DNA of 64,000 nucleotides, taken from contig JARGOF010000027.1 of NCBI GenBank assembly GCA_029212415.1, positions 1 to 64,000 on the forward strand. The letters are read 5' to 3'. This document shows, piece after piece, positions 1 to 9,523 of this stretch. The notes under the pieces are model-generated. The model was not told the origin of the DNA and searched no databases. It saw nothing but the letters and a program-made list of their open reading frames with translations. A program made the translations under genes and the position numbers. The DNA comes from Rhizobiaceae bacterium. Lineage in GTDB: Bacteria; Pseudomonadota; Alphaproteobacteria; Rhizobiales; Rhizobiaceae. How positions within the stretch are numbered: position 1 is the first letter of the stretch; the number at the start of each line of letters is the position of its first letter.

Positions 1-300
1 TGTATCACCCGCAACAAGCGCCAATACCGCGCGAGCGGTTTCGTCCTTGTCCGCATTGCGAAGCTCCGCACACCTGCAGCAAAAGACCGTTTCCCGCCCT
101 GTATAGACCTTCACTCCCTGCGCAACGAACGGCAGCTTTCAGGATTAAGTTGAGACCCGCAAACGTACAAAAGGCGGCACAAAGCCAAAGACATCAAAGA
201 AAGCCCGTTTTTAGACGCCGCAGCGTGGCATTCTTTGATCTTATCTCCATACCCAACGACCGCGTAGTGCCCGCGAGCGCTGATCGGGCTCGCCGGCGCT
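1..300. other. Left-edge region, no supported gene
   Basis: I see no gene I can support here. A plus-strand frame is open from base 1 to a stop near 153 and could be the tail of a gene starting outside the window, but its predicted residues show no recognisable motif. Small minus-strand frames run into the 3' end of marC and look like chance frames. Confidence 0.4.
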
Positions 301-996
301 CTACCCCGGCGTTGCACCCTTGACCAGACCGGGCAGATGGATCGCCAGCGCATGGACTGTGCCCTGGATCACCATTTCCACGGCGACGGCAGCCAGGATG
401 ATGGCCATGATCTTGGTCATGGCATTGATGAAACTGTCGCCCAGAAATTTCGAGATCGTTTCGGCAAACAGCAGGCCCAGCCAGACCAGAAAGCACATGA
501 CAACAACGACAGGCAGCAGGGTCGCCACCTCTCCCTTGTCGCCAATCTGCTGCGTGAAGAGGATGACTGCGGCAATCACACCGGGGCCGACGATCATCGG
601 TATGGTCAGGGGGACAATGGCGATGCTTCTTGTTTCTGATCCGTCCGCACTGGACCCTTGCGCATTGGGCGCCGCAGAATTTGCTTTGGGGGAAACCGGA
701 TCTTTCAGCATGGAAAGCGCTACGCCGAGAACGATGATACCTCCGGCGATCTGAAAAGCGGCGACATTGACGCCGAAAAGGGCGAGGAACTCCTCGCCAA
801 TGAGCAGTGCAACAATGGCGACAACCACACTGGTGATGCCCACGGTATGCGCCGTTTTCCGGCGCTCGGCCGGTGTGAAGCCCTTTGTCATGCTGAGGAA
901 CACCGGTACGCCGTACAGCGGGTTCAGCAAGGCAAACAAGGCAATAAAGAATTTGAGCAACAGAGCGCCGTCGAAGACGCCGAGAACCTGGGTCAT
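301..996 (-). CDS. MarC-family integral membrane protein
   Basis: A 231-residue, highly hydrophobic protein with about six membrane segments, matching the MarC/UPF0056 family of inner-membrane proteins. The family was once linked to multiple antibiotic resistance, but its transport role is unproven. Seen: an N-terminal pair of helices containing FALLNPLYGVPVFL (the family's N-P pair in helix 1), a polar Ser/Ala/Asn linker of about 30 residues in the middle, then a second helix set with TIPMIVGPGVIAAVILF, a repeat of the same topology. The ATG at 996 is chosen over a longer frame because an AGAGGA Shine-Dalgarno lies about 6 bases upstream. It is divergent from glcB with about 220 bp between the starts. 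Family call is firm; function is not known. Confidence 0.88.
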   Translation of the reverse strand: MTQVLGVFDGALLLKFFIALFALLNPLYGVPVFLSMTKGFTPAERRKTAHTVGITSVVVAIVALLIGEEFLALFGVNVAAFQIAGGIIVLGVALSMLKDPVSPKANSAAPNAQGSSADGSETRSIAIVPLTIPMIVGPGVIAAVILFTQQIGDKGEVATLLPVVVVMCFLVWLGLLFAETISKFLGDSFINAMTKIMAIILAAVAVEMVIQGTVHALAIHLPGLVKGATPG

Positions 997-1216
997 ATCA
1001 ATTCCTCTTTTCAGATCCGCCGACCTTTGGCCGGTTTCCCCTTGATGCCCCATTGTGCGCGCGTTGAATGAACGAGCCGTTACGGTGGCCCCAGAGGTTT
1101 ACGGTCATCATTCTTTCCATTTTGGAATAAATCTTTCTTACCTTTGATAAATTGACAATAAATCCCGGAACATGAGATGACACGTGCAATCCAGCTGGCA
1201 TCCCAAGGAGCGCAAA

Positions 1217-3385
1217 ATGGCAATGGTCGACATACATGGTCTGAAAATTGATTCCGAACTGCATGATTTCATCGTCAATGAGGCCATCACTGGCACCGGC
1301 GTGGACGCCGACCACTTCTTCCGGGGATTTGCCGAGCTCATTCATGACCTGGGACCGAAAAACCGGGCCCTGCTTGCCAAACGCGATGCATTGCAGGAAC
1401 AGATTGACGGCTGGTACCGCGAAAACGGCGCGCCCAACGATGCGGAAGCCTACAAGGCGTTTCTGCGCGAGATCGGCTACCTCTTGCCGGAGGGCGAGAC
1501 ATTCAGCATAGCGACCGACAATGTTGATCCGGAAATCGCAACCATTGCCGGCCCGCAGCTGGTCGTTCCGGTGATGAATGCACGTTATGCACTCAATGCC
1601 GCCAATGCGCGCTGGGGTTCGCTCTATGATGCGCTCTACGGCACGGATGCCATCAGCGATGATGGTGGTGCGGAAAAGGGTGCGGGCTACAATCCGGCGC
1701 GCGGCGCCAAGGTCATTGCCTGGGCCCGCCAGTTCCTCAATGATTCGGCACCGATTGACGGGCGCTGGGAAGATATAAGGGCACTCTCGGTCAGCGATGG
1801 CGAGCTGGTTGTCACAATGGGAGACGGAACGCAAAAGGGTTTGAAAAACCCGGCGCAATTTGCCGGCTACAGGGGTGAGGTTGCCAGCCCGACATCGGTG
1901 CTTCTGAAAAAGAACGGCCTGCATCTGGAAATCGTCATGGATGCGCAAAGCCCCGTGGGCCGCGATGATCTGGCGGGCATTGCCGATATCATCATGGAAT
2001 CGGCCCTGACAACCATTGTCGATTGCGAGGACAGCGTTGCAGCCGTGGATGCAGAAGACAAGGTGATCGTCTACCGCAACTGGCTCGGACTGATGAATGG
2101 CAGCCTGACGGAAGAGGTTGCCAAGGGCAGCAAATCCTTTACCCGCAAACTCAATGAGGACCGCCATTACACGGGTCGCAATGGCGGCGATCTGGCCCTG
2201 CCCGGCCGCGCCCTGATGCTGGTGCGCAATGTCGGACACCTGATGACCAATCCTGCCATCACGGATCGCGATGGCCTTGAGGCCCCGGAAGGCTTCATGG
2301 ACGCGATGATCACCGGACTGATTGCGCTGCATGATATCGGTGAAAACGGCCATCGCAAGAATTCCCGCGAAGGATCGATGTATGTGGTCAAACCGAAAAT
2401 GCACGGCCCCGAGGAAGTGGCGTTTGCGTCGGAGATTTTCGCCCGCGTCGAAGATGTGATCGGCTTGCCGCGCAACACCATCAAGATGGGCATCATGGAT
2501 GAAGAGCGCCGCACCACCATCAATCTGAAGGAATGCATTCGCGCCGCAAAGGACCGTGTCGTGTTCATCAATACCGGCTTCCTTGATCGCACCGGAGATG
2601 AAATCCACACCTCCATGGAAGCCGGTCCGATGATCCGCAAGGGCGACATGAAACAGGCCCCGTGGATTGCCGCCTATGAGGACTGGAATGTCGATATCGG
2701 GCTGGAATGCGGCCTGTCCGGCCATGCGCAGATCGGCAAGGGCATGTGGGCCATGCCGGATCTGATGGCGGCCATGCTTGAGCAGAAGATCGCCCATCCG
2801 AAAGCCGGCGCCAATACGGCCTGGGTTCCCTCGCCAACGGCTGCCACCCTGCATGCCACGCATTATCACAAGGTCAATGTGGCGGAGGTTCAGGCCAATT
2901 TGAAAAGCCGCCCCCGTGCAAAGCTGGACGACATTCTCTCGGTGCCCGTCACGGAGCGTCCGAACTGGACGCCGCAGGACATTCAGCACGAGCTCGACAA
3001 CAATGCGCAGGGCATTCTGGGTTACGTCGTTCGCTGGGTCGGCCAAGGTGTGGGCTGTTCGAAAGTGCCTGACATCAACAATGTCGGCCTGATGGAAGAC
3101 CGGGCAACCCTGCGCATCTCGGCGCAGCACATGGCCAATTGGCTGCACAATGGCATTGTCGGCAAGGAACAGATCATCGAGACGATGGAGCGCATGGCGG
3201 CTGTTGTCGACGGACAGAATGCAGGTGATCCGGCCTATCGCAACATGGCCGGCAATTTCGACAATTCCATCGAATATCAGGCAGCGCTGGAACTGGTTCT
3301 GGCCGGGCGCACGCAGCCCAATGGCTACACGGAGCCAATTCTGCACCGCCGCCGCCAGGAACTGAAAGCAAAGGCGGCTGGTTAG
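1217..3385 (+). CDS. glcB: Malate synthase G
   Basis: Condenses glyoxylate with acetyl-CoA to malate in the cytoplasm, feeding C2 units into the TCA cycle. At 722 residues it is the full length of the monomeric G isoform (about 723). Seen: the Mg-binding stretch [13 protein letters not shown], followed by [11 protein letters not shown] (the glutamate and aspartate that hold Mg), and [11 protein letters not shown] with the downstream [10 protein letters not shown], which carry the active-site cysteine and catalytic aspartate of the family. Start is ATG 1217 with AAGGAG at 1205-1210; an upstream in-frame start has no such site. A TTGACA-like box lies near 1152. No isocitrate lyase or glycolate oxidase is nearby, so the glyoxylate source is not shown here. 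Its stop codon directly abuts the stop of the convergent acyl-CoA synthetase. Confidence 0.97.
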   Translation: MAMVDIHGLKIDSELHDFIVNEAITGTGVDADHFFRGFAELIHDLGPKNRALLAKRDALQEQIDGWYRENGAPNDAEAYKAFLREIGYLLPEGETFSIATDNVDPEIATIAGPQLVVPVMNARYALNAANARWGSLYDALYGTDAISDDGGAEKGAGYNPARGAKVIAWARQFLNDSAPIDGRWEDIRALSVSDGELVVTMGDGTQKGLKNPAQFAGYRGEVASPTSVLLKKNGLHLEIVMDAQSPVGRDDLAGIADIIMESALTTIVDCEDSVAAVDAEDKVIVYRNWLGLMNGSLTEEVAKGSKSFTRKLNEDRHYTGRNGGDLALPGRALMLVRNVGHLMTNPAITDRDGLEAPEGFMDAMITGLIALHDIGENGHRKNSREGSMYVVKPKMHGPEEVAFASEIFARVEDVIGLPRNTIKMGIMDEERRTTINLKECIRAAKDRVVFINTGFLDRTGDEIHTSMEAGPMIRKGDMKQAPWIAAYEDWNVDIGLECGLSGHAQIGKGMWAMPDLMAAMLEQKIAHPKAGANTAWVPSPTAATLHATHYHKVNVAEVQANLKSRPRAKLDDILSVPVTERPNWTPQDIQHELDNNAQGILGYVVRWVGQGVGCSKVPDINNVGLMEDRATLRISAQHMANWLHNGIVGKEQIIETMERMAAVVDGQNAGDPAYRNMAGNFDNSIEYQAALELVLAGRTQPNGYTEPILHRRRQELKAKAAG

Positions 3386-5290
3386 TCAGGAAAGAATGTC
3401 GGGGTCAGCTGTTTCGAGGGTGATCCCGACAGGCAGGGCAGCCAGGCAGGCATCGAGTTTCTGACGGTCATCCGCGCTCATGCCTGCCGGCACCTGAAGG
3501 CGCGCCTTGGGCTTGCCGTCCTTTGCGGCGCTGACCGTGCAGCGCAGGGCCTTGCTCTCCTGCGCCAGAGGCGCCAATTGGTCGTTGACCAGTTTTTCAA
3601 TGGCCAGGCAGCGCAGATCCGGTTTGAAAATCTTGCCGACATTGGTCATCGGCATGGTTGCCACAATGGTAACCGATCTGGGCCGTGCCGGCGGTTCGTC
3701 GACGCGCGCGCAGGTCCAGGCCAGCAGTTCAGCCTCGTCGATGTCACCAGCGTCCGGCATCAGCATGGCGAAGGCAACCGGCAATTCACCCGCATAGGCA
3801 TCGGGAACACCCACAGCGGCGCACAAATGCACGGAAGGATGGGAGCCCAGGGCATCCTCAATGACCTTCGGATCGATATTGTGGCCGCTGCGAATGATCA
3901 GATCCTTGGCGCGGCCGCTGAGGTGCAACAGGCCCGCAGCATCCATCCAGCCGACATCGCCGGTCAGCAGCCAGCCATCGGCGGTAAAGGTCTTTGCGGT
4001 TTCCCGGCTGTCGAGAAAACCGGGAAACACATTGGGGGCCTTGAAGAGGATCATGCCGTGTTCGCCGGGCTGCAGATCGCGGTCCGTGGCGCCGCCGTTG
4101 TCATCCAGGGCAACGATGCGGATTTTAGAATAGGGAATCGGGAAACCGACGCAGCCCGCAGGACCACGCACACCCGGCGACCGGATGGAACTGATGCCGG
4201 CCATTTCCGTCATGCCAAGGCTCTCGTGGACATGCAGCCCGAAAAGCGCTTCAAACCGCTCTGCCAGTTCCGGCGGCAGGGGCGCGGCGCCGGTGCGGCA
4301 ATAGCGGATCGACGAAATATCCGCACCATCCAGCGGTACATTGGCCAGCGCCGCCAGCACGGTGGGCACAGCCGAAAGGGACGTCGCTCCGTATGTTTCG
4401 ACAATGCGCCAGTAATTCTTTCTGACATCGGCGTTGCGCAGCAGCGTCGTTGTCGGAATGATGACCTCCAACCCGGCCGATAGGGACGCCAGTGACGCGG
4501 GCAGAACGCCCGCCACATGAAACAGCGGATAGCCATTGATCGTCACATCCCGGTCGGTCACGCCCTGCAGCTGGACACTTGCCCAGGCGGTAAAGACCTG
4601 ATTGGCATGGCTGTGCATCGCCAGTTTCGGCGCGCCGGTTGTCCCGCCCGTGTGAAAATAGGCGGCAATGTCATCGGGCTCTATAGTGCGTCCGCTGACC
4701 AGATGGTCGGCGGGCTGGCGGGCCAGCAGGTCCTGAAAATCGCCATCACCGTCGTGTTTCGGCAGGCCCGTTTCGTCATGGGGCGCCACGCGCAGAACCT
4801 TCAGCCCGGCGATACGTCGGCGCAGTTCCATCGTCTTCGACCAATATTGCGCATCCTCCTCGCCGCCATAGGCGACCAGAACCTTTGCGTCCGCCGCACG
4901 GATGAGTTCGGTGAGCTTGTCCAGGGCAAGCAGGGGATTGAGCGGCTGGACGATGCCAGCGGCTTCACCGCCCCACAGGACCAGATGATAGTCCAGGCAG
5001 CCCGGCAGCAGCGCAGCGACGGCGTCGCCCGGCTTGATGCCAAGTGAATGGAACAGATTGGCCGCCTGATTGATGCCGGCAAACAGCTTGCGGTAGCTCC
5101 AGCGGATGGGTTCATCCTGCGGGTCGCCACTGCGCAGGAAGGTCAGCGCCGTCTTGTCGCCGAAGGCCTGCGCCGAACTTGCAAAAATTTCATAGGTGTT
5201 GCGGACCGTGACAGCCTGCTCGAGCGGAATTTCTTCAAGCTGGCGGATATCCGAGAGACTGCGGACAGGACCGCGGGGGACAAAGGGCAT
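3386..5290 (-). CDS. Acyl-CoA synthetase (AMP-forming)
   Basis: A 634-residue member of the ANL adenylating superfamily that activates a carboxylic acid as acyl-AMP and then acyl-CoA. Seen in order: the P-loop HTGGTTGAPKLAMHSH, the acyl-AMP motif LGMTEM, the hinge-region GWLLTGDVGWMD followed by GRAKDLIIRSGHNI, and the C-terminal lysine motif NVGKIFKPDLR, so the enzyme should be active. About 60 residues follow the catalytic lysine, longer than a minimal family member. Substrate is not evident; sequence style suggests a fatty or aromatic acid rather than acetate. The ATG is at 5290 with only a weak Shine-Dalgarno. It is monocistronic and convergent with glcB with no spacer between the two stop codons. 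Confidence 0.9.
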   Translation of the reverse strand: MPFVPRGPVRSLSDIRQLEEIPLEQAVTVRNTYEIFASSAQAFGDKTALTFLRSGDPQDEPIRWSYRKLFAGINQAANLFHSLGIKPGDAVAALLPGCLDYHLVLWGGEAAGIVQPLNPLLALDKLTELIRAADAKVLVAYGGEEDAQYWSKTMELRRRIAGLKVLRVAPHDETGLPKHDGDGDFQDLLARQPADHLVSGRTIEPDDIAAYFHTGGTTGAPKLAMHSHANQVFTAWASVQLQGVTDRDVTINGYPLFHVAGVLPASLASLSAGLEVIIPTTTLLRNADVRKNYWRIVETYGATSLSAVPTVLAALANVPLDGADISSIRYCRTGAAPLPPELAERFEALFGLHVHESLGMTEMAGISSIRSPGVRGPAGCVGFPIPYSKIRIVALDDNGGATDRDLQPGEHGMILFKAPNVFPGFLDSRETAKTFTADGWLLTGDVGWMDAAGLLHLSGRAKDLIIRSGHNIDPKVIEDALGSHPSVHLCAAVGVPDAYAGELPVAFAMLMPDAGDIDEAELLAWTCARVDEPPARPRSVTIVATMPMTNVGKIFKPDLRCLAIEKLVNDQLAPLAQESKALRCTVSAAKDGKPKARLQVPAGMSADDRQKLDACLAALPVGITLETADPDILS

Positions 5291-5395
5291 CAGGACCTGA
5301 CCGGAATGCCCGGCAGCCGATTGATGCGGCCACCGGATGAATTGAACATGGCCACATCTTTGTTCATATGGCGCCCGAAGGCAATCGTCGCCGGA

Positions 5396-5719
5396 TCAAA
5401 AAGGCAGCTTCATTCCGGGAGGAATGGGCAGACCTGCGGTCAGTTCCTGTGTCTTGGACTGAACGGCGGCATCCACCTTGCCTTTGGCATCATTGTGAGC
5501 GGCAACAATCAGGTCTTCGAGGATTTCGACTTCCTCCTGCGTGAGCAGAACCGGATCGATGGCCAGCGAAAGCATGACACCCTTGCCATTCAGCCGCACG
5601 GTGACCATGCCTCCGCCGGATTTGCCTTCGACTTCAAGCTTTTCGACTTCCTCCTGCAGGCCGGCCATCTTTTCCTGCATTTCCTTGACCTTGCCCATCA
5701 TGCCCATGAGGTCGCGCAT
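5396..5719 (-). CDS. ybaB: YbaB/EbfC nucleoid-associated protein
   Basis: A 107-residue small DNA-binding protein of the YbaB/EbfC family, which forms dimers with tweezer-like arms and binds DNA. Seen: an N-terminal amphipathic, probably coiled helix rich in Met/Lys/Glu (residues 1-32), a central strand region [13 protein letters not shown], then DPVLL and a long C-terminal helix ending in a [12 protein letters not shown]-type tail typical of the family. The ATG at 5719 has GGAGA about 6 bases upstream. It follows dnaX on the same strand with a 97-base gap containing a perfect hairpin. In most bacteria recR comes next; here recR is about 27 kb away. Confidence 0.93.
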   Translation of the reverse strand: MRDLMGMMGKVKEMQEKMAGLQEEVEKLEVEGKSGGGMVTVRLNGKGVMLSLAIDPVLLTQEEVEILEDLIVAAHNDAKGKVDAAVQSKTQELTAGLPIPPGMKLPF

Positions 5720-5774
5720 GTTGATTCTCCATTTTCTGTGCGGCACCTCGATCGAGGGCGCTTTTCATTGATTA

Positions 5775-5818
5775 AGGCTTTTCCCGATCACATGGTTCCA
5801 GTTGATCGGGAAAAGCCT
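5775..5818 (-). terminator. Perfect 16-bp hairpin at the end of dnaX
   Basis: Arms AGGCTTTTCCCGATCA (5775-5790) and its exact complement (5803-5818) enclose a 12-base loop. The arm at 5803-5818 overlaps the dnaX stop codon. Read on the dnaX strand the stem is not followed by a clean run of T, so it could be a partial terminator, an mRNA-stabilising or processing structure, or a dispersed repeat of the GATCGGGAAAA type. The inverted repeat is seen directly; its role is inferred. Confidence 0.6.
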
Positions 5819-7694
5819 AGAATTCATCATCGTCCAGCAGCATGTCTTCCGGCAGAACATCACCTTCTTCACTCAGTCCGGTCGGCAATGGGTCTGCTTC
5901 GTCCACGCGGATGCGCACATCCCTGATGCGCGCGCCGGGAAACTGCTTGAGAATGGCCGCAACATCGGGATCCTGGCTGGCATCACTGACCAGTTCCTCG
6001 CGGTGCGCATTCTGCATTTCCTCAAGGGTCTGGCCACCTTCCTCGCGGCTGATGGCAATGATCCAGCGCGTCCCGGTCCATTTTTTCAGCTTGCCATCCA
6101 GTTCGCCAACCAGCGATTTGGGGGCATCCTTGTGCAGGCCGATTTCCAGCCGTACGGGTTCAATCTTCACCGGACGCAGATATTTGCGAATCATCGCCTT
6201 GAGCTTGACGTCGCGGTGCTCGCTGGCAAGCTCTGCCAGTTCCGAAAGACTGCCAATGCGAACAGTCGGCACGGCAACAGGTTTGGTCTTTGCAGTCGGC
6301 AAAGGCTGATTTTCATGGAATTCGGCACTGGCCTCGACGGAACGCAGCATGGCCGTGGAGCCGGAGCCTGATGACATTCTGACCGGCGCGCCGCCGGACA
6401 TGCCGGGCTCGTTCGAGCTGGAACCGGACGCACTGCCGCCCTGCATCGGGGCATGGCTTGACGATTGCGGCCCATTGCCCGCCTGCGCACCATTGGACTG
6501 GGCCGCGTTGGCGCTCGATGCCATCATTGCATCAAGTCGTTTGACCGCTTCGCCGGGCGACGGCAGATTGGCCGCATGGGTCAGACGGATCAGGACCATT
6601 TCACATGCGCTGACCGGCCGGCTCGACTGTTCGGTCTCGGTAATGCCTTTCAGCAGCATCTGCCACAGACGGGAGAGAACCGGCACGGACAATACATCGG
6701 CAAATTCCGCCCCGCGGCGGCGTTCGGCTTCGCTGAGCGCCGGATCATTGGTGGCGTCGGGGACGAATTTCAGCCGTGTCACCAGATGGGTGAAATCGGC
6801 CAGATCGGTCAGCACGACGGATGGATTTGCGCCTGCATCATATTGCTGGCGGAAGGACGCCAGCGCTCCGGATATGTCGCCTTTGGCAACCAGTTCAAAA
6901 AGTTCGACAATGCGGCTGCGGTCGGCAAGCCCCAGCATGGAACGCACGGATTCAGCCTCGACATGGCCGCTGCCATGGGCAATGGCCTGATCCATCAGGG
7001 ACAGGCCGTCGCGCACGGAGCCTTCGGCAGCCCGGGCAATCATCGCCAGGGATTCATCGTCGACCGTGACCTTTTCCTGTTCGGCGATCGAACGGAAATG
7101 GGCAACCAGCGCGCTTGCCTCGATGCGCCGGAGGTCAAAGCGCTGACAGCGCGACAGAACCGTCACCGGAACCTTGCGGATTTCCGTGGTGGCAAAGATG
7201 AATTTGACGTGGGGCGGCGGCTCTTCAAGGGTTTTCAACAGGCCATTGAATGCCTGCGTCGACAGCATGTGAACCTCATCGATGATATAGACCTTGTAAC
7301 GGGCCGATACCGGACGGTAGCGCACCTGTTCGATGATCTCGCGGATATCGTCAATACCGGTATGGGACGCCGCATCCATCTCGATGACATCCACATGGCT
7401 GCCATTCATGATCGCCTGGCAATGATCACCGAGAACAGCAAGATCAACGGTCGGCTTGTCGACTTCACTGGTCTGGAAATTCAGCCCTCTGGCCAGAATG
7501 CGCGCTGTGGTGGTTTTGCCGACACCGCGCACGCCCGTCAACATATAGGCCTGGGCGATCCGTCCGGTCTCAAAGGCATTGGTCAGCGTGCGCACCATCG
7601 GCTCCTGACCAATCAGGTCAGTGAAATCCTTCGGCCGGTATTTACGGGCAAGAACCCGATAACCGCCTCCATCCGATGTCGTGCTGTCGCTCAT
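5817..7694 (-). CDS. dnaX: DNA polymerase III subunit gamma/tau
   Basis: The clamp-loader ATPase and organiser of the replisome. 625 residues. Seen: N-terminal AAA+ module with P-loop GVRGVGKTT at residues 54-62, Walker B DEVHM near 132, the SRC-type sensor VLSRCQRFDLRRI, the clamp-loader lid and collar, then a long Ser/Gly/Ala-rich linker (about residues 380-450) and a C-terminal tau domain ending in an acidic tail. The zinc module between P-loop and Walker B has lost most cysteines: only GDHCQAI remains of the usual set of four. I recall the same loss in other Rhizobiales. ATG at 7694 is preferred to an upstream TTG because GGAGCTTTG precedes it. No obvious slippery A/T run for a programmed frameshift was noticed. 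Confidence 0.96.
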   Translation of the reverse strand: MSDSTTSDGGGYRVLARKYRPKDFTDLIGQEPMVRTLTNAFETGRIAQAYMLTGVRGVGKTTTARILARGLNFQTSEVDKPTVDLAVLGDHCQAIMNGSHVDVIEMDAASHTGIDDIREIIEQVRYRPVSARYKVYIIDEVHMLSTQAFNGLLKTLEEPPPHVKFIFATTEIRKVPVTVLSRCQRFDLRRIEASALVAHFRSIAEQEKVTVDDESLAMIARAAEGSVRDGLSLMDQAIAHGSGHVEAESVRSMLGLADRSRIVELFELVAKGDISGALASFRQQYDAGANPSVVLTDLADFTHLVTRLKFVPDATNDPALSEAERRRGAEFADVLSVPVLSRLWQMLLKGITETEQSSRPVSACEMVLIRLTHAANLPSPGEAVKRLDAMMASSANAAQSNGAQAGNGPQSSSHAPMQGGSASGSSSNEPGMSGGAPVRMSSGSGSTAMLRSVEASAEFHENQPLPTAKTKPVAVPTVRIGSLSELAELASEHRDVKLKAMIRKYLRPVKIEPVRLEIGLHKDAPKSLVGELDGKLKKWTGTRWIIAISREEGGQTLEEMQNAHREELVSDASQDPDVAAILKQFPGARIRDVRIRVDEADPLPTGLSEEGDVLPEDMLLDDDEF

Positions 7695-7826
7695 CAAAGC
7701 TCCATGAACCGGGCCGTTGTCAGCCCCGTGGAGTGTCGCCCTCCCGGTGCCCTCTGGTCAACAAGAAACGACGCCGCCGGGGCATGTTCCATTACCCATG
7801 TGCCTTGACCATGGACGGCAGTGAAA

Positions 7827-7928
7827 GGTGGGAGGCTGGCACGGTGACCCGTGCCTTGCTCGTTAGGGCTGCTTCCTTCCGGACCTGACCCGGTTGGCGA
7901 GTGGCTCGTCCACCACCAACCTCCCGGC
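7827..7928 (-). ncRNA. ffs: Bacterial small signal recognition particle RNA (4.5S)
   Basis: The minus strand carries the invariant SRP apical core GGTCAGGTCCGGAAGGAAGC (around 7871-7891), the site bound by the Ffh M domain, flanked by complementary arms. The outer ends pair as GGGAGG (near 7925) with CCTCCC (near 7830), closing one long hairpin of about 100 nt. The RNA with Ffh targets ribosomes making membrane proteins to FtsY. Its place just upstream of dnaX on the same strand is common in Rhizobiales. Exact ends are estimated from the pairing. Confidence 0.92.
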
Positions 7929-8044
7929 CTCCATATCGTCAATTGCAAAGGAAAATGCAAGCGGCTAAGGCGAAAAACTGCAGTAAATGGAAAATCCGGG
8001 CCTGTTTGGGCAATCCATGGCCGAGACCGTCATTCGCCTCTGCA

Positions 8045-8851
8045 TTATCCGGTTTGGTCGCGCAAGGCGCTGATCATACGCGCATTTTCCACGGCGATCA
8101 CGCTCTGTGCGGCAAAAATCTGTGCGAGCCGGGTTGTTTCATCAGAAAACGGTCTGACCGTCTGACGATAGATCGTGAAAGCGCCGACCAGCCTGTCTGC
8201 TGCCAGCATCGGGATCGCAACAAAGGATCGCGCGCCTCCCAGAACTGCTGTGGCATGGCGCAATGGATCATCGGTGCGGTAGATCTCTTCGGATCTGACA
8301 TCTATGATATTGATCACATCTCGGGCGGCTTCCATCCGACCAAGACCCGTTGCCGGGCTGACGGGGAACGCGCCCTGCTCGTCAAGCCAGTTCTGGAAAG
8401 CGTCGGCAATCCCCAGCGTGAAACGGGCACGGAACCTGTTGTTCTGTCGATACTCGAACAGAATGCCGAATTCGGCATCACACAGTTCAAGCGCATATTT
8501 CAGGATGGACGGCATCACCGAGTCCACGTCACCCTGTGCACTGCTGATAATCCGAAGCACCTCACTGAGCGCTTTTTCGCGACTGATGGCTTCTTCCAGG
8601 CTGAGGGCGAGTTCCGAGATGACGGCATTGATTTCGGTTTGATCGCGGGGCCGCGGGGCGTTGCCATTCAGACGGGCCAGAAGCTCCAGCTTCGATGAGA
8701 CTTCAAGCTTTCGGTAGATCGTCGCCAGATGGGTGCGCACTGTTGAAGGCGCAAGGCACAATTGCTCGGCAATGGTGTGATAGGTCGCGCCGCCTGCATA
8801 TGATGTCGCGATCTGCAGTTCCCTGGGACTTAGATCTGACTGGGCTGACAC
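8045..8851 (-). CDS. LuxR-type HTH regulator with C-terminal GAF domain
   Basis: A 268-residue predicted transcription regulator with the DNA-binding domain first. Seen: a LuxR/NarL helix-turn-helix from about residue 5 to 55 (LSPRELQIATSYAGG, then APSTVRTHLATIYRKL), a short helical linker, then a GAF sensory domain from about 85 to 255 (FGILFEYRQNN, FVAIPMLAADRLVGAFTIYR). GAF domains bind small ligands or cofactors; the ligand is unknown. I choose the GTG at 8851 with GGAG 8 bases upstream. A longer frame to 9046 would translate straight through the 19-bp tandem repeats and is unlikely. It is divergent from the SnoaL-MFS pair and probably controls it, but that is inference from position. Confidence 0.78.
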   Translation of the reverse strand: MSAQSDLSPRELQIATSYAGGATYHTIAEQLCLAPSTVRTHLATIYRKLEVSSKLELLARLNGNAPRPRDQTEINAVISELALSLEEAISREKALSEVLRIISSAQGDVDSVMPSILKYALELCDAEFGILFEYRQNNRFRARFTLGIADAFQNWLDEQGAFPVSPATGLGRMEAARDVINIIDVRSEEIYRTDDPLRHATAVLGGARSFVAIPMLAADRLVGAFTIYRQTVRPFSDETTRLAQIFAAQSVIAVENARMISALRDQTG

Positions 8852-8885
8852 CTGGCATGCTCCGTTGAAAATGGACCTGGAGTCT

Positions 8886-8961
8886 GATTGTGAAGACTGG
8901 GCTCGATTGTGAAGACTGGGCTCGATTGTGAAGACTGGGCTCGATTGTGAAGATTGGGAAC
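8886..8961. repeat. Four tandem 19-bp repeats, putative operator array
   Basis: Units start at 8886, 8905, 8924 and 8943. The first three are identical (gattgtgaagactgggctc); the fourth diverges at its 3' half. Spacing of 19 bp is close to two helical turns, so a bound protein would sit on one face. The array lies 35 bp upstream of the GTG of the LuxR/GAF regulator and 148 bp upstream of the SnoaL gene, in the divergent control region. The repeats are seen directly; operator function is inferred. Confidence 0.75.
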
Positions 8962-9109
8962 GGCACAGGCAACCCTGCAAATGCTGTAGTTTGAATACTG
9001 CACGAGGGCCAGCCAATTTACTGCATTTGCCCGATGGCCGGAGCAAGGGCGCGCCGCTAGCCTGACCTCCTCGTGATCAATGCCGATCAGCACCATGGAG
9101 GCGACCCGG

Positions 9110-9523
9110 ATGTCCCACGAACAAACCGCACATGATTTTTTCACAGCCTGTGAAACCGGCAAGGGCTGGGAGGCGTGCCAGACTTTTTGTCAGGAGGATG
9201 CGACGTTCAGCTGTCAGGCTGACGCGCTGGCTGACATGGATACTCTGGCCGCCTATGCCGAGTGGATGATGGGATTGCTCGGACCTGTCCCCGACGGCCA
9301 CTACGAACTCAAGGCCTTTGCATCTGACGCGTCACGCGGGACTGTGGTGGCAGCTGCGGTCTTTCACGGAACCCAGACCGGTGAAGGCGGGCCAGTCCCC
9401 CCAACATCCCGAACGGTCGCCTCCGATTATGCTTACGTGATACATTTTGCCGGCGACAAGATCAGTCACATGACCAAAATCTGGAACGACACTCAGGCTC
9501 TGCGCGCGCTCGGCTGGGCGTGA
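9110..9523 (+). CDS. SnoaL-like/NTF2-fold protein
   Basis: A 137-residue protein that fits the SnoaL-like (ester cyclase/NTF2) fold: an N-terminal helix pair HDFFTACETGKGWEACQTF, a short strand with the acid FSCQ, the WMMGLL helix, then alternating strands ending in DYAYVIHFAGDKISHMTKIWND. The fold is used by cyclases, dehydratases and small ligand-binding proteins, so no reaction can be named. ATG at 9110 has GGAGG about 8 bases upstream. The stop overlaps the start of the MFS gene (TGATG), so the two are translationally coupled. It is divergent from the LuxR/GAF regulator. Confidence 0.75.
   Translation: MSHEQTAHDFFTACETGKGWEACQTFCQEDATFSCQADALADMDTLAAYAEWMMGLLGPVPDGHYELKAFASDASRGTVVAAAVFHGTQTGEGGPVPPTSRTVASDYAYVIHFAGDKISHMTKIWNDTQALRALGWA

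Noticed and set aside
998-3346. Very long minus-strand frame (782 codons) opposite malate synthase G
   Set aside because: It is the antisense of glcB. The product is rich in His, Arg and Ile with no domain, and the plus strand carries a complete enzyme with a good ribosome-binding site.
6465-7808. Plus-strand frame of 447 codons opposite dnaX
   Set aside because: Antisense shadow of a conserved gene; no domain or start signal.
8886-8961. CRISPR array
   Set aside because: Units are directly joined with no spacers and there are no cas genes in the window.
8852-9046. N-terminal extension of the LuxR/GAF regulator
   Set aside because: It would translate the 19-bp tandem repeats and lacks a ribosome-binding site; the GTG at 8851 has one.
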